From positions 1-64,000 of the forward strand of contig PEQM01000024.1 of the NCBI GenBank assembly GCA_002786205.1: 64,000 nt of DNA, given 5' to 3'. The stretch is from Legionella sp. Its GTDB lineage: Bacteria; Pseudomonadota; Gammaproteobacteria; Legionellales; Legionellaceae. Positions 44,446-53,878 of this stretch are shown in pieces; position 1 is the stretch's first letter; every line of letters starts with the position of its first letter. The position numbers and the translations under genes were made by a program. The notes beneath the pieces are model-generated. The model worked only from the letters and a program-made list of their open reading frames with translations. It was not told where the DNA came from and made no database searches.

Positions 44446-45585
44446 ATGCTTCACGGATGGAATTATCTTGCTTCTGGCTCCTATAATGATGTTTATCTTA
44501 ACCAAGAAAAAACGCTTGTTTTTAAAATACAACAAAGCAGAGAAGATCGTGCCGATAATCCTGAGCGTTCTGTACGCCTTTGGAATTTATTCAACTCACA
44601 TATTTCGCCTCCCGCCCAACGAATAACCATTGAAGATAAATCAGGTTGGATTTGCCCCTATATAGAAGGCAGTTTTAATGTGTCTGATACAGAAATCAGC
44701 GACATTGTTCTGGATATTTTTAACCGAACAGGACGTATCTTGGTCGATGCAGTTGCTAAACATAATTTTATCAAAACCAATCCTCCGAACAGCCAGGTAG
44801 TCTGCATTGATTTCGGCTTGGCATTAGCGCTTGAATGCCAAGAAGATAACGCTTCCAGAGAAAAAAGCATTACTAGCCTGGAAACATGGGAAAATATTAA
44901 AACAGAGCTTTCTTCTTTTTTTAAACAATCTACATTAACACAGCCTCTCTCAACCGCTTTGATCAAGGCTCTATTATTCATAAAACTTAATCGCCCAGAT
45001 ATGCATAATGCTGATTTTCTAAGAAACAATAAAACCTTGATTAAAAAATTAGCTACTGCTTACGATATATATCAAAATGAAATGAATTATTTAAATGCAA
45101 ATCTTTTAAAGCAAATTGATGATTGTTTTCTCAATAAAGAAGTAGTTCGCTCTCAACCATCTCTTGAAGTAAATACCATCATGGCTACCCCTGAGATTAT
45201 TTTAAGCCCAGAATCACAGCGACTCCCACTTATTAAAGCTTATTGTGAAATGGAACTAAATAACTATTTGATATCCAGAGAACAATCGATGACTAGCCTA
45301 GCTTTAATACCATTGATCAATAATAGTTTTTTTAGAAATCAGGAATTAACAGCACGTAAAGTGAATGCAGTAAATAATGCTATTGCTAACTTAAAAAAAG
45401 CAAAATCCATTCAGGCTTTATCCCAAGTGATAAAAACATTAGATACTCCTGATCTACTTTCTTCTTCCTATACTTATGGTCTGGAACAAGCAATAAAAAA
45501 ATGTCAGTCTGTCCTGACAGAAAGAATATCAGATCAAGAGGAGAACCCAACCACTGTATGTATTTGTTATACTCAAGACACCTAA
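44446..45585 (+). CDS. Protein-kinase-like protein, candidate Dot/Icm effector
   Basis: 379 aa. The N-terminal 130 residues look like a divergent eukaryotic-type kinase: Gly-rich loop ASGSYNDVY (residues 9-17), a VAIK-type lysine in VFKIQ (Lys 27) and DFG in CIDFGLA (122-124). The catalytic HRD is not evident; DAVAKHNFIKTN occupies that place. The remainder is helical and unrecognised. The tail SDQEENPTTVCICYTQDT has an acidic block near the end, as in Dot/Icm substrates. Kinase fold is likely, activity and secretion are inference. Confidence 0.6.
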   Translation: MLHGWNYLASGSYNDVYLNQEKTLVFKIQQSREDRADNPERSVRLWNLFNSHISPPAQRITIEDKSGWICPYIEGSFNVSDTEISDIVLDIFNRTGRILVDAVAKHNFIKTNPPNSQVVCIDFGLALALECQEDNASREKSITSLETWENIKTELSSFFKQSTLTQPLSTALIKALLFIKLNRPDMHNADFLRNNKTLIKKLATAYDIYQNEMNYLNANLLKQIDDCFLNKEVVRSQPSLEVNTIMATPEIILSPESQRLPLIKAYCEMELNNYLISREQSMTSLALIPLINNSFFRNQELTARKVNAVNNAIANLKKAKSIQALSQVIKTLDTPDLLSSSYTYGLEQAIKKCQSVLTERISDQEENPTTVCICYTQDT

Positions 45586-45591
45586 CTGTTT

Positions 45592-45660
45592 GTATCTATT
45601 CACCACATTTTGAATGCGTTAGGAGAAAAATCAGATTTGAGTGCAGATTGAACGTGGTGG
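45592..45660 (-). repeat. Dispersed AT-rich intergenic repeat, copy 3
   Basis: On the minus strand it runs from CACCACGTTC to TGAATAGATAC. The last 26 bases (45592-45617) match copies 1 and 2. CACCAC at one end and GTGGTG near the other form short terminal inverted repeats. It fills the gap between the convergent kinase-like and outer-membrane factor genes. Confidence 0.65.
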
Positions 45661-45664
45661 ATTT

Positions 45665-47035
45665 TTAATTTACCCTATATCCACCAGCAAGCGCTTGATA
45701 AACACCAACTAAAGCATACAGTTCGTCTATTTTTGCAGCCGCCCAATTCATTTGAGCTTGATCTACTTTTAATTGGGCTCTTAATAATGCTCTGCGATCA
45801 ACCAAACCACTTTGGTATCTTGCCATGACTAATGAATAAGCACGCAATGCCGCATGATACCCGTTTAACTGCAAGATGGCTGCTTCATGTTTTTTTTCAT
45901 ACTGAGTTAAATTATTCTCAACATCAACTAATGCCGCTCTTAGTGTATACAAATAAGAGTACCCTGCTGCTTTAACGCCAGCCTTGGATGCTTGAATTTG
46001 TTGATAAGCAGGCGCATTAAATAGCGACATTTGGGCTGCCATTTGAGCAGCACCAAGCCCTGTAGTTAACTTTAATAGCTGCGTTAAATCCAAAGAAGCA
46101 CCACCTAACAACCCTGTTAAGGTGATGTTTGGAAACCACGCTGCATAAGAAAGCCCAACTAATGCATGCGCTTTATTTAAACGTTCTTTTGCAATCATTA
46201 TATCGGGTCTGTATTTTAAGACAGATGCTGAAATATCAGGAGGAATAACTGCATTGGTATCAAGTCGAGCCAAGGATTGATTAACAGCCAATACTCCAGG
46301 TGCCTGATCTATTAATAGTTGTAATGCATTTTGATTGTGAGTCACACTGTATTCTAAAGAGGCTCGCTTTGCTTCACTGTCTGCAATATCTTGCTCTAAC
46401 GCTACCATCACTGACCTATCACTCGCACCATCTTTAAAACGCACATATTCCAGTTGATATAATTTTTTTAAATGTACTATATAATCTTTCTGATGTTGTA
46501 CTTGTTCTTTTTGCCCTACTAAAGAAAAATAAGCACCTGCTGTTTGACTTATAATGCTCAGCCTAAGTGCATGATAGGATGCTCTTTGCATGGCCAAAGA
46601 GGCTTTAGCCATGCGGGTATTGTTCATTGTTTCTAATACATTCAAAGAATAGGCGGGCATAAATCCAGCATAACCTGCATTTGTATTGATAGAGTCTAGC
46701 GATGTCAAACCTGCATTAGATGTCATATGACTATCCCACCCCTGAGCAGTAATACCACTAGCTGCCACAGATAAAGTAGGCAACCAGGCTGCATAAGCAG
46801 CTTTTAATTGAGCTTTTGCCTGCAATGTTTTTTCTTTGGCTTCAAGTAATTGAGTGTTTTTTGCTAATGCTTGCTTAATTAATTGATTCAATCTTGGGTC
46901 ATTCAATTTATTCCACCATGCCAGATGGCTTAAACTGGTTTTTGCTATGTCCTGATGTGTATTTACTGGCACCGGTGTGCAAGCGATTAACTCCAATACG
47001 CAACACCATAACAGGCCTTTAACTATCCTTTTCAT
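45665..47035 (-). CDS. TolC-like outer-membrane efflux lipoprotein (NodT/OprM family)
   Basis: Outer-membrane channel of a tripartite exporter. The signal peptide ends in lipobox LIAC (Cys 19). Two OEP repeats are visible: LNQLIKQALAKNTQLLEAKEKTLQAKAQLKAA in the first and VGLSYAAWFPNITLTGLLG in the second. The region around YQSGLVDRRALLRAQ is typical. Length is 456 aa. It is the last of four genes running HlyD-like, ATPase, permease, channel, with nine bases to the permease. Confidence 0.9.
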   Translation of the reverse strand: MKRIVKGLLWCCVLELIACTPVPVNTHQDIAKTSLSHLAWWNKLNDPRLNQLIKQALAKNTQLLEAKEKTLQAKAQLKAAYAAWLPTLSVAASGITAQGWDSHMTSNAGLTSLDSINTNAGYAGFMPAYSLNVLETMNNTRMAKASLAMQRASYHALRLSIISQTAGAYFSLVGQKEQVQHQKDYIVHLKKLYQLEYVRFKDGASDRSVMVALEQDIADSEAKRASLEYSVTHNQNALQLLIDQAPGVLAVNQSLARLDTNAVIPPDISASVLKYRPDIMIAKERLNKAHALVGLSYAAWFPNITLTGLLGGASLDLTQLLKLTTGLGAAQMAAQMSLFNAPAYQQIQASKAGVKAAGYSYLYTLRAALVDVENNLTQYEKKHEAAILQLNGYHAALRAYSLVMARYQSGLVDRRALLRAQLKVDQAQMNWAAAKIDELYALVGVYQALAGGYRVN

Positions 47036-47043
47036 AAGAGCCC

Positions 47044-48186
47044 TTAATCCAAAGTTGTTCTAAATACTTTACTGGTAATTAAAATTAAAATACATGCAAT
47101 GACTATGATAGGAATGGTATTGGGAAGTACTTGCAATAACCCGTTGCCTTTTAGCATAATTCCACGAGTCACTCTCATAAAATAAGTCATAGGAAGACAG
47201 GAACCCAACCATTGAGCCCATGCCGGCATACCATAAAAGGAAAAAATATAACCCGACAGAAATAGAGATGGTAATTGATAAAAAACACTTAACTGCATTG
47301 CCTGCATAGGAGTTTTTGCCAGTGTAGAAAAAATCATGCCGACCATTAAATTGGCAACAATAAACGGAGCTGCACAAAAATAGAGCAAAACAATGCTCCC
47401 TTGAAATGGAATATCAATAAATAATTTGCTAAAAACGAGCACACTAGTTAGCTGCAAATAACCTAATACCACATAAGGTGCAACTTTTCCTAAAATAATT
47501 TCTGCTGATAGAAGAGGCGTACTTAATAGTAACTCCATAGTGCCTGACTCTACCTCAGAAGTAATGGCTGTAGACGTTAACATAACCATGGTCAAAGTAA
47601 GTAATACACCGATCAATCCTGGGACAATATTAAACGCACTTTTGTTTGTTTCATTATATAACCTATGAGTTACCAGCTTGGCTGAACGTGAGTGATTTAT
47701 ATTAGAAAGTGTTTCAAGCCCTTGCTGTTTAAATTGATTAACCGAGCCTGTTAAAATAGCCGTGATATTACTTAACGCACTAGCACTACTGCCTGGATCT
47801 GAGCCATCTATTTCCACCAGGAGTTCCGGGTTTTCTCCACGAATAAACCGACGCGTAAAATCAGCAGGTATGGTTATTACAAAACTTAATTTTCCTGTTT
47901 CCAATTTTTGCCGAGCCATCTTATTGTCATTTTGTATGTCTTCAATTTGATAGTAATTGGATGTAGACAAATTACTAATAAAAAGACGCGTGAAAGGTGA
48001 GTTGTCAAAACTTATAATCGCTGTGGGCAAATGCTTAGGATCCATCGTGATGGCAAATCCAAATAAAATAAGCAGCATTACTGGAAGAATAACCAACATG
48101 GCAATGGTGCCTTTATCCCGCATGATTAGTGTGAACTCTTTGCGTATAAGCCCATTTAAACGCTGAAGAGAGAGAGAGTACTTCAT
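47044..48186 (-). CDS. ABC-2 type transporter permease (YhhJ/YbhR-like)
   Basis: Inner-membrane subunit of an ABC exporter. An N-terminal membrane segment (GTIAMLVILPVMLLILFGFAI) is followed by a large periplasmic domain (about residues 45-175). Five more segments follow, with the ABC-2 signature region TAITSEVESGTMELLLSTPL. Length is 380 aa. It overlaps the ATPase gene by four bases. Confidence 0.9.
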   Translation of the reverse strand: MKYSLSLQRLNGLIRKEFTLIMRDKGTIAMLVILPVMLLILFGFAITMDPKHLPTAIISFDNSPFTRLFISNLSTSNYYQIEDIQNDNKMARQKLETGKLSFVITIPADFTRRFIRGENPELLVEIDGSDPGSSASALSNITAILTGSVNQFKQQGLETLSNINHSRSAKLVTHRLYNETNKSAFNIVPGLIGVLLTLTMVMLTSTAITSEVESGTMELLLSTPLLSAEIILGKVAPYVVLGYLQLTSVLVFSKLFIDIPFQGSIVLLYFCAAPFIVANLMVGMIFSTLAKTPMQAMQLSVFYQLPSLFLSGYIFSFYGMPAWAQWLGSCLPMTYFMRVTRGIMLKGNGLLQVLPNTIPIIVIACILILITSKVFRTTLD

Positions 48187-49088
48187 TGCATTAATCCAAT
48201 AAAAACTTCTTCAAAAGCAGGCTGAACCTCTTTAAATCGATATTGAGACTCATGAGAGCCAAGCGCCTCCAGGCATTCTATATGTGGAGAAGAAATCCGC
48301 AGTTCATTATTTACTATACTGACTATTAGATTTGGATAAGCTTCTTTTATTTTTTCTTGTAATTGATCTTGTTGTAATTTATTAGAATCAACCAAAACCC
48401 AGGTTTTTACTTTAGAAAAAGGAATTAGTGCTTTAGTTGCACCTGAATAAAGTAGCTTTCCTAAATAGATATAAGCTAAATCTGTACATTTTTCTGCCTC
48501 ATCCATGTAATGAGTGGTTACCAGGATGGTTGTATTGTCTCTGCGAGCTAATAGATGTAGATAGTCCCAAAACTCCTTTCTTGCCTTAGGATCAACACCT
48601 GCAGTAGGCTCATCTAAAAATAACAAAGCCGGTTTATGTAAAAGTGAACAGGCCAAAGTAAGACGCTGCTTCCATCCGCCGGAAAGATTCACCGCCTTAA
48701 TATCCTTAAATGGACGTAATTCCAAATCATCCAAAATATTATCAATTGTATTTTTTATCTCTGCCAAACAATAAATTTGTGCAAAAAATAACAAATTTTC
48801 ATAAACGGTTAATCCTTGATATAAAGAAAACTTTTGAGGCATATAACCGATTTGATTTTTAATGGCTGTGTGCTCTGTAACTATATCATACCCCAAGCAC
48901 TTGCCCTGACCTTGCGTGGGTTTTAATAGTCCACAAATCATCCGTATGGTCGTTGTTTTTCCACTACCATTAGAGCCTAAAAAACCAAAAACAGCCCCTT
49001 TTTTTACTCTTAATGAAATCGCATCAACCACCACTTTTCCATCAAACGATTTGGTCAAATCAGAAACTTCAATCGCGTATTCACTCAT
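48183..49088 (-). CDS. ABC transporter ATP-binding protein
   Basis: Nucleotide-binding subunit. Walker A (GSNGSGKTTTIRM), Q-loop (YMPQKFSLY), signature NLSGGWKQRL (LSGGW in place of LSGGQ), Walker B (LLFLDEPTAGVDP) and H-loop (VTTHY) are present. Length is 301 aa with one ATPase domain, unlike the two-domain RbbA of the E. coli YhiI-RbbA-YhhJ set. It overlaps both neighbours. The cargo is unknown; drug or lipid export is typical for the family. Confidence 0.92.
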   Translation of the reverse strand: MSEYAIEVSDLTKSFDGKVVVDAISLRVKKGAVFGFLGSNGSGKTTTIRMICGLLKPTQGQGKCLGYDIVTEHTAIKNQIGYMPQKFSLYQGLTVYENLLFFAQIYCLAEIKNTIDNILDDLELRPFKDIKAVNLSGGWKQRLTLACSLLHKPALLFLDEPTAGVDPKARKEFWDYLHLLARRDNTTILVTTHYMDEAEKCTDLAYIYLGKLLYSGATKALIPFSKVKTWVLVDSNKLQQDQLQEKIKEAYPNLIVSIVNNELRISSPHIECLEALGSHESQYRFKEVQPAFEEVFIGLMQ

Positions 49089-49915
49089 TAAACTAATTCC
49101 AAGCTTACAGGAAGCCCCAGATGCAATACCTTTAAATCAGGATTATCAATTCGAGCCTCTACTCTAAAGACTAAATTATGATTGTTTTCTCTTGAATAAA
49201 TAACAGGCGGGGTATACTGGGCTTCTTTGGCAACATAGGTGATGGTTGCCATGCCTTTTAGTATGTTGTCACTAAACAGTTTTACTTTAGACTGCAATTT
49301 TATGCTATCTAAATCAGGCTCTGATACAAAAAAGATTACTTTAATATAACGCGAAGACAACAAAGACAATATCGGTTGACCAGACTGCACATACTCTTGG
49401 GGCAAAAAATAGGTGTCATACACTATGCCATCAAATGTTGCGTAAGCTTCTTTTTGTGCTCGCTCCCATTTTTGCTGTGCCGTATTTAATAAATGACTTT
49501 TTAATTGAAAATCTAAAGAAGCCAGCTGATCCTTTAGTACAGCACGTCGAGTAACTGCTTGCTCTAAATCATTTTGACTGGCAGCGTCTTTTTGCCGCAT
49601 GGCTTTAACGCGTTGATAATTTAATTCTTCATATTGCATTTGATGCAATATTTCATTTTTCTGTTCACTTAAGCTTTTTTCTTGTAATTGGCTTATGCTG
49701 ATTGCTCTATCATTGTTCTTATGATCTAGCTTAAAAAGCAGTTTCCCCTTCTTGATGCTTTGCCCTCTGCTAACAGCCAAATCGATTAATCGTCCAGGAT
49801 AGCTGCTAGACAAATACACCAAATCTGCATCGATATACCCATTATAAAGATGCTTTTCTTCTTTACAGGAAGCCAGACAGCAGGTTAAGGTAACAATCCA
49901 GATAATAAAACGCAT
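49088..49915 (-). CDS. HlyD-family membrane fusion lipoprotein
   Basis: Periplasmic adaptor linking the ABC subunits to the outer-membrane channel. A lipobox (CLASC, Cys 17) ends the signal peptide. The lipoyl half-motifs are GYIDADLVYLSSSYPGRLIDLAV and ATFDGIVYDTYFLPQEYVQSGQP. A coiled-coil hairpin lies between them (about residues 78-160). A beta-barrel region follows. Length is 275 aa, YhiI-like. It is the first gene of the exporter operon. Confidence 0.88.
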   Translation of the reverse strand: MRFIIWIVTLTCCLASCKEEKHLYNGYIDADLVYLSSSYPGRLIDLAVSRGQSIKKGKLLFKLDHKNNDRAISISQLQEKSLSEQKNEILHQMQYEELNYQRVKAMRQKDAASQNDLEQAVTRRAVLKDQLASLDFQLKSHLLNTAQQKWERAQKEAYATFDGIVYDTYFLPQEYVQSGQPILSLLSSRYIKVIFFVSEPDLDSIKLQSKVKLFSDNILKGMATITYVAKEAQYTPPVIYSRENNHNLVFRVEARIDNPDLKVLHLGLPVSLELV

Positions 49916-50077
49916 TGAGTTTCATAGATATTATTAGTTTATGATTTAGCATAACTTACTGGTTACTAAAAAGAAATGCTGCTGTTGAGCAAGGACTGAA
50001 TATAAGCTGAAAGCAAGCAAAGAGTTAGTGGATTGATGTATGCTATAATCCAATAAATGGATGTATTGAATTAATTA

Positions 50078-50107
50078 TTTACAATGATTTGAATCAAGTC
50101 GTATAAT
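50078..50107 (+). promoter_or_regulatory. Predicted sigma-70 promoter of flavoprotein/kinase operon
   Basis: -35 TTTACA (50078-50083), 18-base spacer, perfect -10 TATAAT (50102-50107). This gives a leader of about 40 bases before the ATG at 50155. No other good candidate lies in this 239-base gap. Confidence 0.6.
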
Positions 50108-50154
50108 CTGTTTTTTTTCAAATCAAGGATGAATAAATAACAAGTGAGACTCTT

Positions 50155-51690
50155 ATGAAAACAAGAATCGAAGGAGCAGAACAAAAAAATCCTATTGTTA
50201 TCATTGGTGCAGGTGCAGCCGGATTTAGCGCCGCGATAGAGCTAGCAGAAGCAGGACATCAGGTTGAACTCATTGAGCGTCATACTCTAGGCTCAGGAGC
50301 TAGCGGCAGAAATCCAGGTCGAATGGGGCATGGTTTTCATTATACTGATATCAATACAGCAATAGCCTACCTTCATGCCAGCATTCTTGTACAAAAAAAG
50401 CATCCAGGATATCTCGTCGGTCAAGCGCTTCCTTTCGATAATCCTCTGCGTCACGGACGATATTTCATTACAAAAGACTCTAATCCCCCCAAAGAAGTCA
50501 TTCTTCAAACTTATGAAGTCATTAAACAAGAATACAAAAGACTATGCGAACACGACCCCAGCAATATGGTTTTTGGGCCACCTGATCTGTTTTTTCGAAT
50601 TCTGGAGCCGAGTGAATACTGTGATGTCGTCAATATGGATGTTGTTGATATTGGTATTGAAACTGCCGAACATCTATTTAATTGGCAACATTTTATATCC
50701 GATATTAAAGAAAGAATTTTAAGTCATCCCAATATTACCTTAAGAGAACACACTGAAGTAATCAGTATATCAAGAAACGATATAGGTGATTTTCGCTTCA
50801 CCATTGCAGCTAAAAAAGACTCAGAAACCCTGCTTTTTAAAACAAACTACATTGTCAATTCTACATGGCAAGACATTAAAAAAATCAATGACAGTGTTGG
50901 GCTACGGATGATTCCTGGAGAGCGAACCAACCGACTAAAGACCCTGCTTGTACTGGAATTGCCAGAATCGCTCAAAGACACGCACTCCATGTTTTTTTGT
51001 ATGGGCCAGCATTGTATGATTTCTAACCTGGGAAATAGAAAAGCCATGGCAACCTTTGCTCGTATAACAAACTTGGAAACTTCCTCAGATTTATGCATGA
51101 GCGACAATGCACAGCGTCTACTGGATGGCAAAGCCTCTCTTGAAGAAAAACAAAACATAGCTACACAAATGCTAAAAGGAATAAGCCACTACATTCCAGA
51201 AATACATAAAGCAAACATCATTGATCTCCAATTTGGTATTGTTCAAACGCAAGGAAATCTGGCTTTGTCAGATCTGAATAATCCTTCTCATTCTTTCCAT
51301 AAACGCGATGATCATTGTGTTCGTACAGAACAAATTGGGCTGATATCCAATCCTTGTATGAAGCTATTTTATTTCGTCGATAATGGACGGCTTGCTGCTG
51401 ATTTGATTAAAGAACATATGAATGCAACAGAGATAATTCATCAATGCATGTTATTAATTCAAGACAAAACAGCAGCAGAAAAATTGCCTTTTGACAAGAA
51501 GGTGCAACGGGCTATATTAGAAAATATGGAGCGATATGAACCATCTCGTTTAAATGCATCAAATATAGAAGACATTGCCACTCATATAGTCAATACCATG
51601 CGCTCAAAAATTGCGCTTCACTCTATATTCAGCGCTAAAAAAACAACGGAACAAGAAGTAACGCCGGAAAAATCACCCAAGTACATTTAA
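50155..51690 (+). CDS. FAD-dependent oxidoreductase (DAO family)
   Basis: 511-aa flavoprotein with an N-terminal dinucleotide-binding fold (IVIIGAGAAGFSAAIELAEAGHQVELIER, GAGAAG at residues 18-23). The DAO-type segment GSGASGRNPGRMGHGF follows. No signal peptide or membrane segment is visible. The C-terminal 100 residues are helical and unfamiliar. The substrate is unknown; amino acids or amines are usual for the family. It lies 23 bases upstream of a hybrid histidine kinase, so the two are probably one transcript. Confidence 0.8.
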   Translation: MKTRIEGAEQKNPIVIIGAGAAGFSAAIELAEAGHQVELIERHTLGSGASGRNPGRMGHGFHYTDINTAIAYLHASILVQKKHPGYLVGQALPFDNPLRHGRYFITKDSNPPKEVILQTYEVIKQEYKRLCEHDPSNMVFGPPDLFFRILEPSEYCDVVNMDVVDIGIETAEHLFNWQHFISDIKERILSHPNITLREHTEVISISRNDIGDFRFTIAAKKDSETLLFKTNYIVNSTWQDIKKINDSVGLRMIPGERTNRLKTLLVLELPESLKDTHSMFFCMGQHCMISNLGNRKAMATFARITNLETSSDLCMSDNAQRLLDGKASLEEKQNIATQMLKGISHYIPEIHKANIIDLQFGIVQTQGNLALSDLNNPSHSFHKRDDHCVRTEQIGLISNPCMKLFYFVDNGRLAADLIKEHMNATEIIHQCMLLIQDKTAAEKLPFDKKVQRAILENMERYEPSRLNASNIEDIATHIVNTMRSKIALHSIFSAKKTTEQEVTPEKSPKYI

Positions 51691-51713
51691 TAATACCAAG
51701 AGGATTTTGTACA

Positions 51714-53720
51714 ATGACGCACGAGGCTTATTGGAAAGAGAAAAAATATACTAATTATCTCTTAAATTTACTGCCTACAGCCATATTCTGGAAAAATACA
51801 GACGGCGTCTTTATAGGTTGTAATAAACGGTTTGCAGAAATCTCAGGATTAAATTCACCTGACGAAATTGTAGGAAAAACAGATTATGATATGCCTTGGG
51901 GAGAAATTCAAGCCAGTTTGTATAGAAAAGATGACCATGAAATTATGCTTAATGGAACATCCAAATCCAATATTGAAGAAACTTTAACTTTAGCAAACGG
52001 CACAGAACTGTGTTTATTAACCAATAAAGTCCCCTTGTTTTCAGATGAGGGCGAAATCATGGGCATTTTAGGTATTTTTTATGACATAACAGAACGAAAA
52101 AAAATGGAGTTGTCCATAAAAAAAGCCAAAGAAGCAGCGGAATCGGCCAATCGTGCGAAAACCGAATTCATAGCCAACATGAGCCACGACATCCGAACCC
52201 CTTTAACAGGGGTTATCGGCCTGGCTGAAATACTGGAGCATACACTTCAACATCCTGAAGAAAAAGAAAAAATTCAAATGCTCCATGAGAGTGGCAAAGA
52301 ACTATTGCATATGCTCAATGACATTCTGGATGATATTCGTGTAGGCAATTTAAATGAATCAGACATTAAAAAAGAATCCTTCAACTTACATCAATGCATC
52401 GCTGATTTAGTTCGTCTAGAGTCTCCAGCCACAACATTAAAAGGCTTGTCACTAAAAGTAGACATCAAAAACTCTGTCCCTCAATACATTCAAAGCGACC
52501 GTAATAAAATTCACCGCATTTTGTTAAATCTCATGGGCAATGCCATCAAATTCACCCAGGCAGGCGATATCTCTTTGTGTGTGGATTGCACTCATTATGA
52601 TGAGAAAGAAGTCCATCTAAAATTCAGTGTGTCTGATACCGGCATAGGCATTCCTGAGGAAGCTCAAGCCCAGGTATTCAAGCGCTTTTTTAAAGTAAAC
52701 TCCTCCTATAAAGGATTATATGAAGGTCATGGACTCGGGCTTCATATTGCCCAATCTTATGTTGAATTATTAGGCGGCCATATCACGCTTTTCAGTACTG
52801 TAGGTGTAGGTACCACTTTTCATTTTGATATAATCTGTGCGCCAGGTAAAGCCCCCTTGCCATCCACATCAATACTCTCTTCTTGCCAACCCTCAGCACA
52901 AACAAGACATTTGCTGTTGGTTGAAGACCATCTCGTGGCCTTAAAAACACTGGAATTTCTGCTCAAACAAAAAGGCTATACTTTTGCTTCAGCTGCTTCA
53001 GGTGAAGAAGCTTGGATGCTGTTACAAAATCAAACTTTCGATGCTATGATTACCGACATAGGGTTACCCGGTATTTCTGGAACCCAACTCAGTCAACGTT
53101 TGCGTAGTCAGGAAATGATGCTCCATAAACCGCCTCTGCCTATCATCGGACTTACAGGGCATGCCAAAGAAGCTGCTTTAGACGAATGTTTACAACATGG
53201 CATGAATGAAGTCTTTAGTAAACCCGCATCAATGGATACCTTGCATCCTTGCATTCAAAAATTAACTCAAAAGCGACATGCCACCAATTTAGATGCGACA
53301 GACAGTTTAGCTAAAAAATCTTTTTTAGGCATTGACCTGCCTGGTACGGAAGAAGAACTCTTTCAACTCGATGCCTTCCCTCTTTTTGATGAGGCTTATG
53401 TCTTAAATCAAATTGGTGACAAACAATTACTCATCACTTTGATACAGGCATACCTCTCTGAAGACATGCAAAATGACATCACGCTCATGCAAGAGCAGTA
53501 TAAAAAGGGCCGTTGGGAAGAAGTAGAAAAAATAGCTCATAAAATCAAAGGGGGAGTGGCTTATCTAGGCACCCAGAAAATGCGCTATGCCTGCCAGTAC
53601 CTGGAGCGTTATTACAAGGCAGGACATAGAAAATTATTAGAACCTTTGTACCAGCAAATACTACAGGTCAATCATCAGACCAATGAGGTATTAACTGCTT
53701 GGCTGACCGGTCTTAATTAA
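51714..53720 (+). CDS. Soluble PAS hybrid histidine kinase with REC and Hpt domains
   Basis: Cytoplasmic four-step phosphorelay kinase (668 aa, no membrane segments). PAS at about 14-130 (ending FYDITERKK). HisKA with phospho-acceptor His 158 (NMSHDIRTPLTG). HATPase with N-box Asn 276 (NLMGNAIKFT), G1 DTGIGIP and G2 GHGLGLHIA. Receiver with Asp 448 (AMITDIGLPG) and Lys 503 (VFSKP). Hpt with His 609 (AHKIKGGVAYLG). This is ArcB-like domain order without the membrane anchor. The output regulator is not adjacent. Confidence 0.93.
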   Translation: MTHEAYWKEKKYTNYLLNLLPTAIFWKNTDGVFIGCNKRFAEISGLNSPDEIVGKTDYDMPWGEIQASLYRKDDHEIMLNGTSKSNIEETLTLANGTELCLLTNKVPLFSDEGEIMGILGIFYDITERKKMELSIKKAKEAAESANRAKTEFIANMSHDIRTPLTGVIGLAEILEHTLQHPEEKEKIQMLHESGKELLHMLNDILDDIRVGNLNESDIKKESFNLHQCIADLVRLESPATTLKGLSLKVDIKNSVPQYIQSDRNKIHRILLNLMGNAIKFTQAGDISLCVDCTHYDEKEVHLKFSVSDTGIGIPEEAQAQVFKRFFKVNSSYKGLYEGHGLGLHIAQSYVELLGGHITLFSTVGVGTTFHFDIICAPGKAPLPSTSILSSCQPSAQTRHLLLVEDHLVALKTLEFLLKQKGYTFASAASGEEAWMLLQNQTFDAMITDIGLPGISGTQLSQRLRSQEMMLHKPPLPIIGLTGHAKEAALDECLQHGMNEVFSKPASMDTLHPCIQKLTQKRHATNLDATDSLAKKSFLGIDLPGTEEELFQLDAFPLFDEAYVLNQIGDKQLLITLIQAYLSEDMQNDITLMQEQYKKGRWEEVEKIAHKIKGGVAYLGTQKMRYACQYLERYYKAGHRKLLEPLYQQILQVNHQTNEVLTAWLTGLN

Positions 53721-53828
53721 CAGCCATTTTTTGGCCTGGCGATTTTAAAAAACTGTTCGAGTTTTTAAATTGATTGAATGTGTTCCCTGCCTCTGATGGC
53801 GTGGCGCAAGGGAACAATGCGCACGCTC

Positions 53829-53878
53829 TAAGGCGTGTTGACCATTGCTCCCCAGCGCCTACGTGCCTCGGCTTGTCT
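53829..53878 (+). repeat. Left arm of 50-bp inverted repeat flanking the IS50-like element
   Basis: 43 of 50 bases match the complement of 56341-56390, with a shared core TTGACCATTG and GCCTCGGCTTGTC next to the element. Just upstream (about 53782-53815) a smaller inverted repeat GTTCCCT/AGGGAAC sits past the kinase gene. Confidence 0.85.

Noticed and set aside
53721-53828. Possible gene remnant between the hybrid kinase and the IS50-like element
   Set aside because: Only a short minus-strand frame with no recognisable protein; the stretch is hairpin-rich and looks like part of an intergenic repeat.
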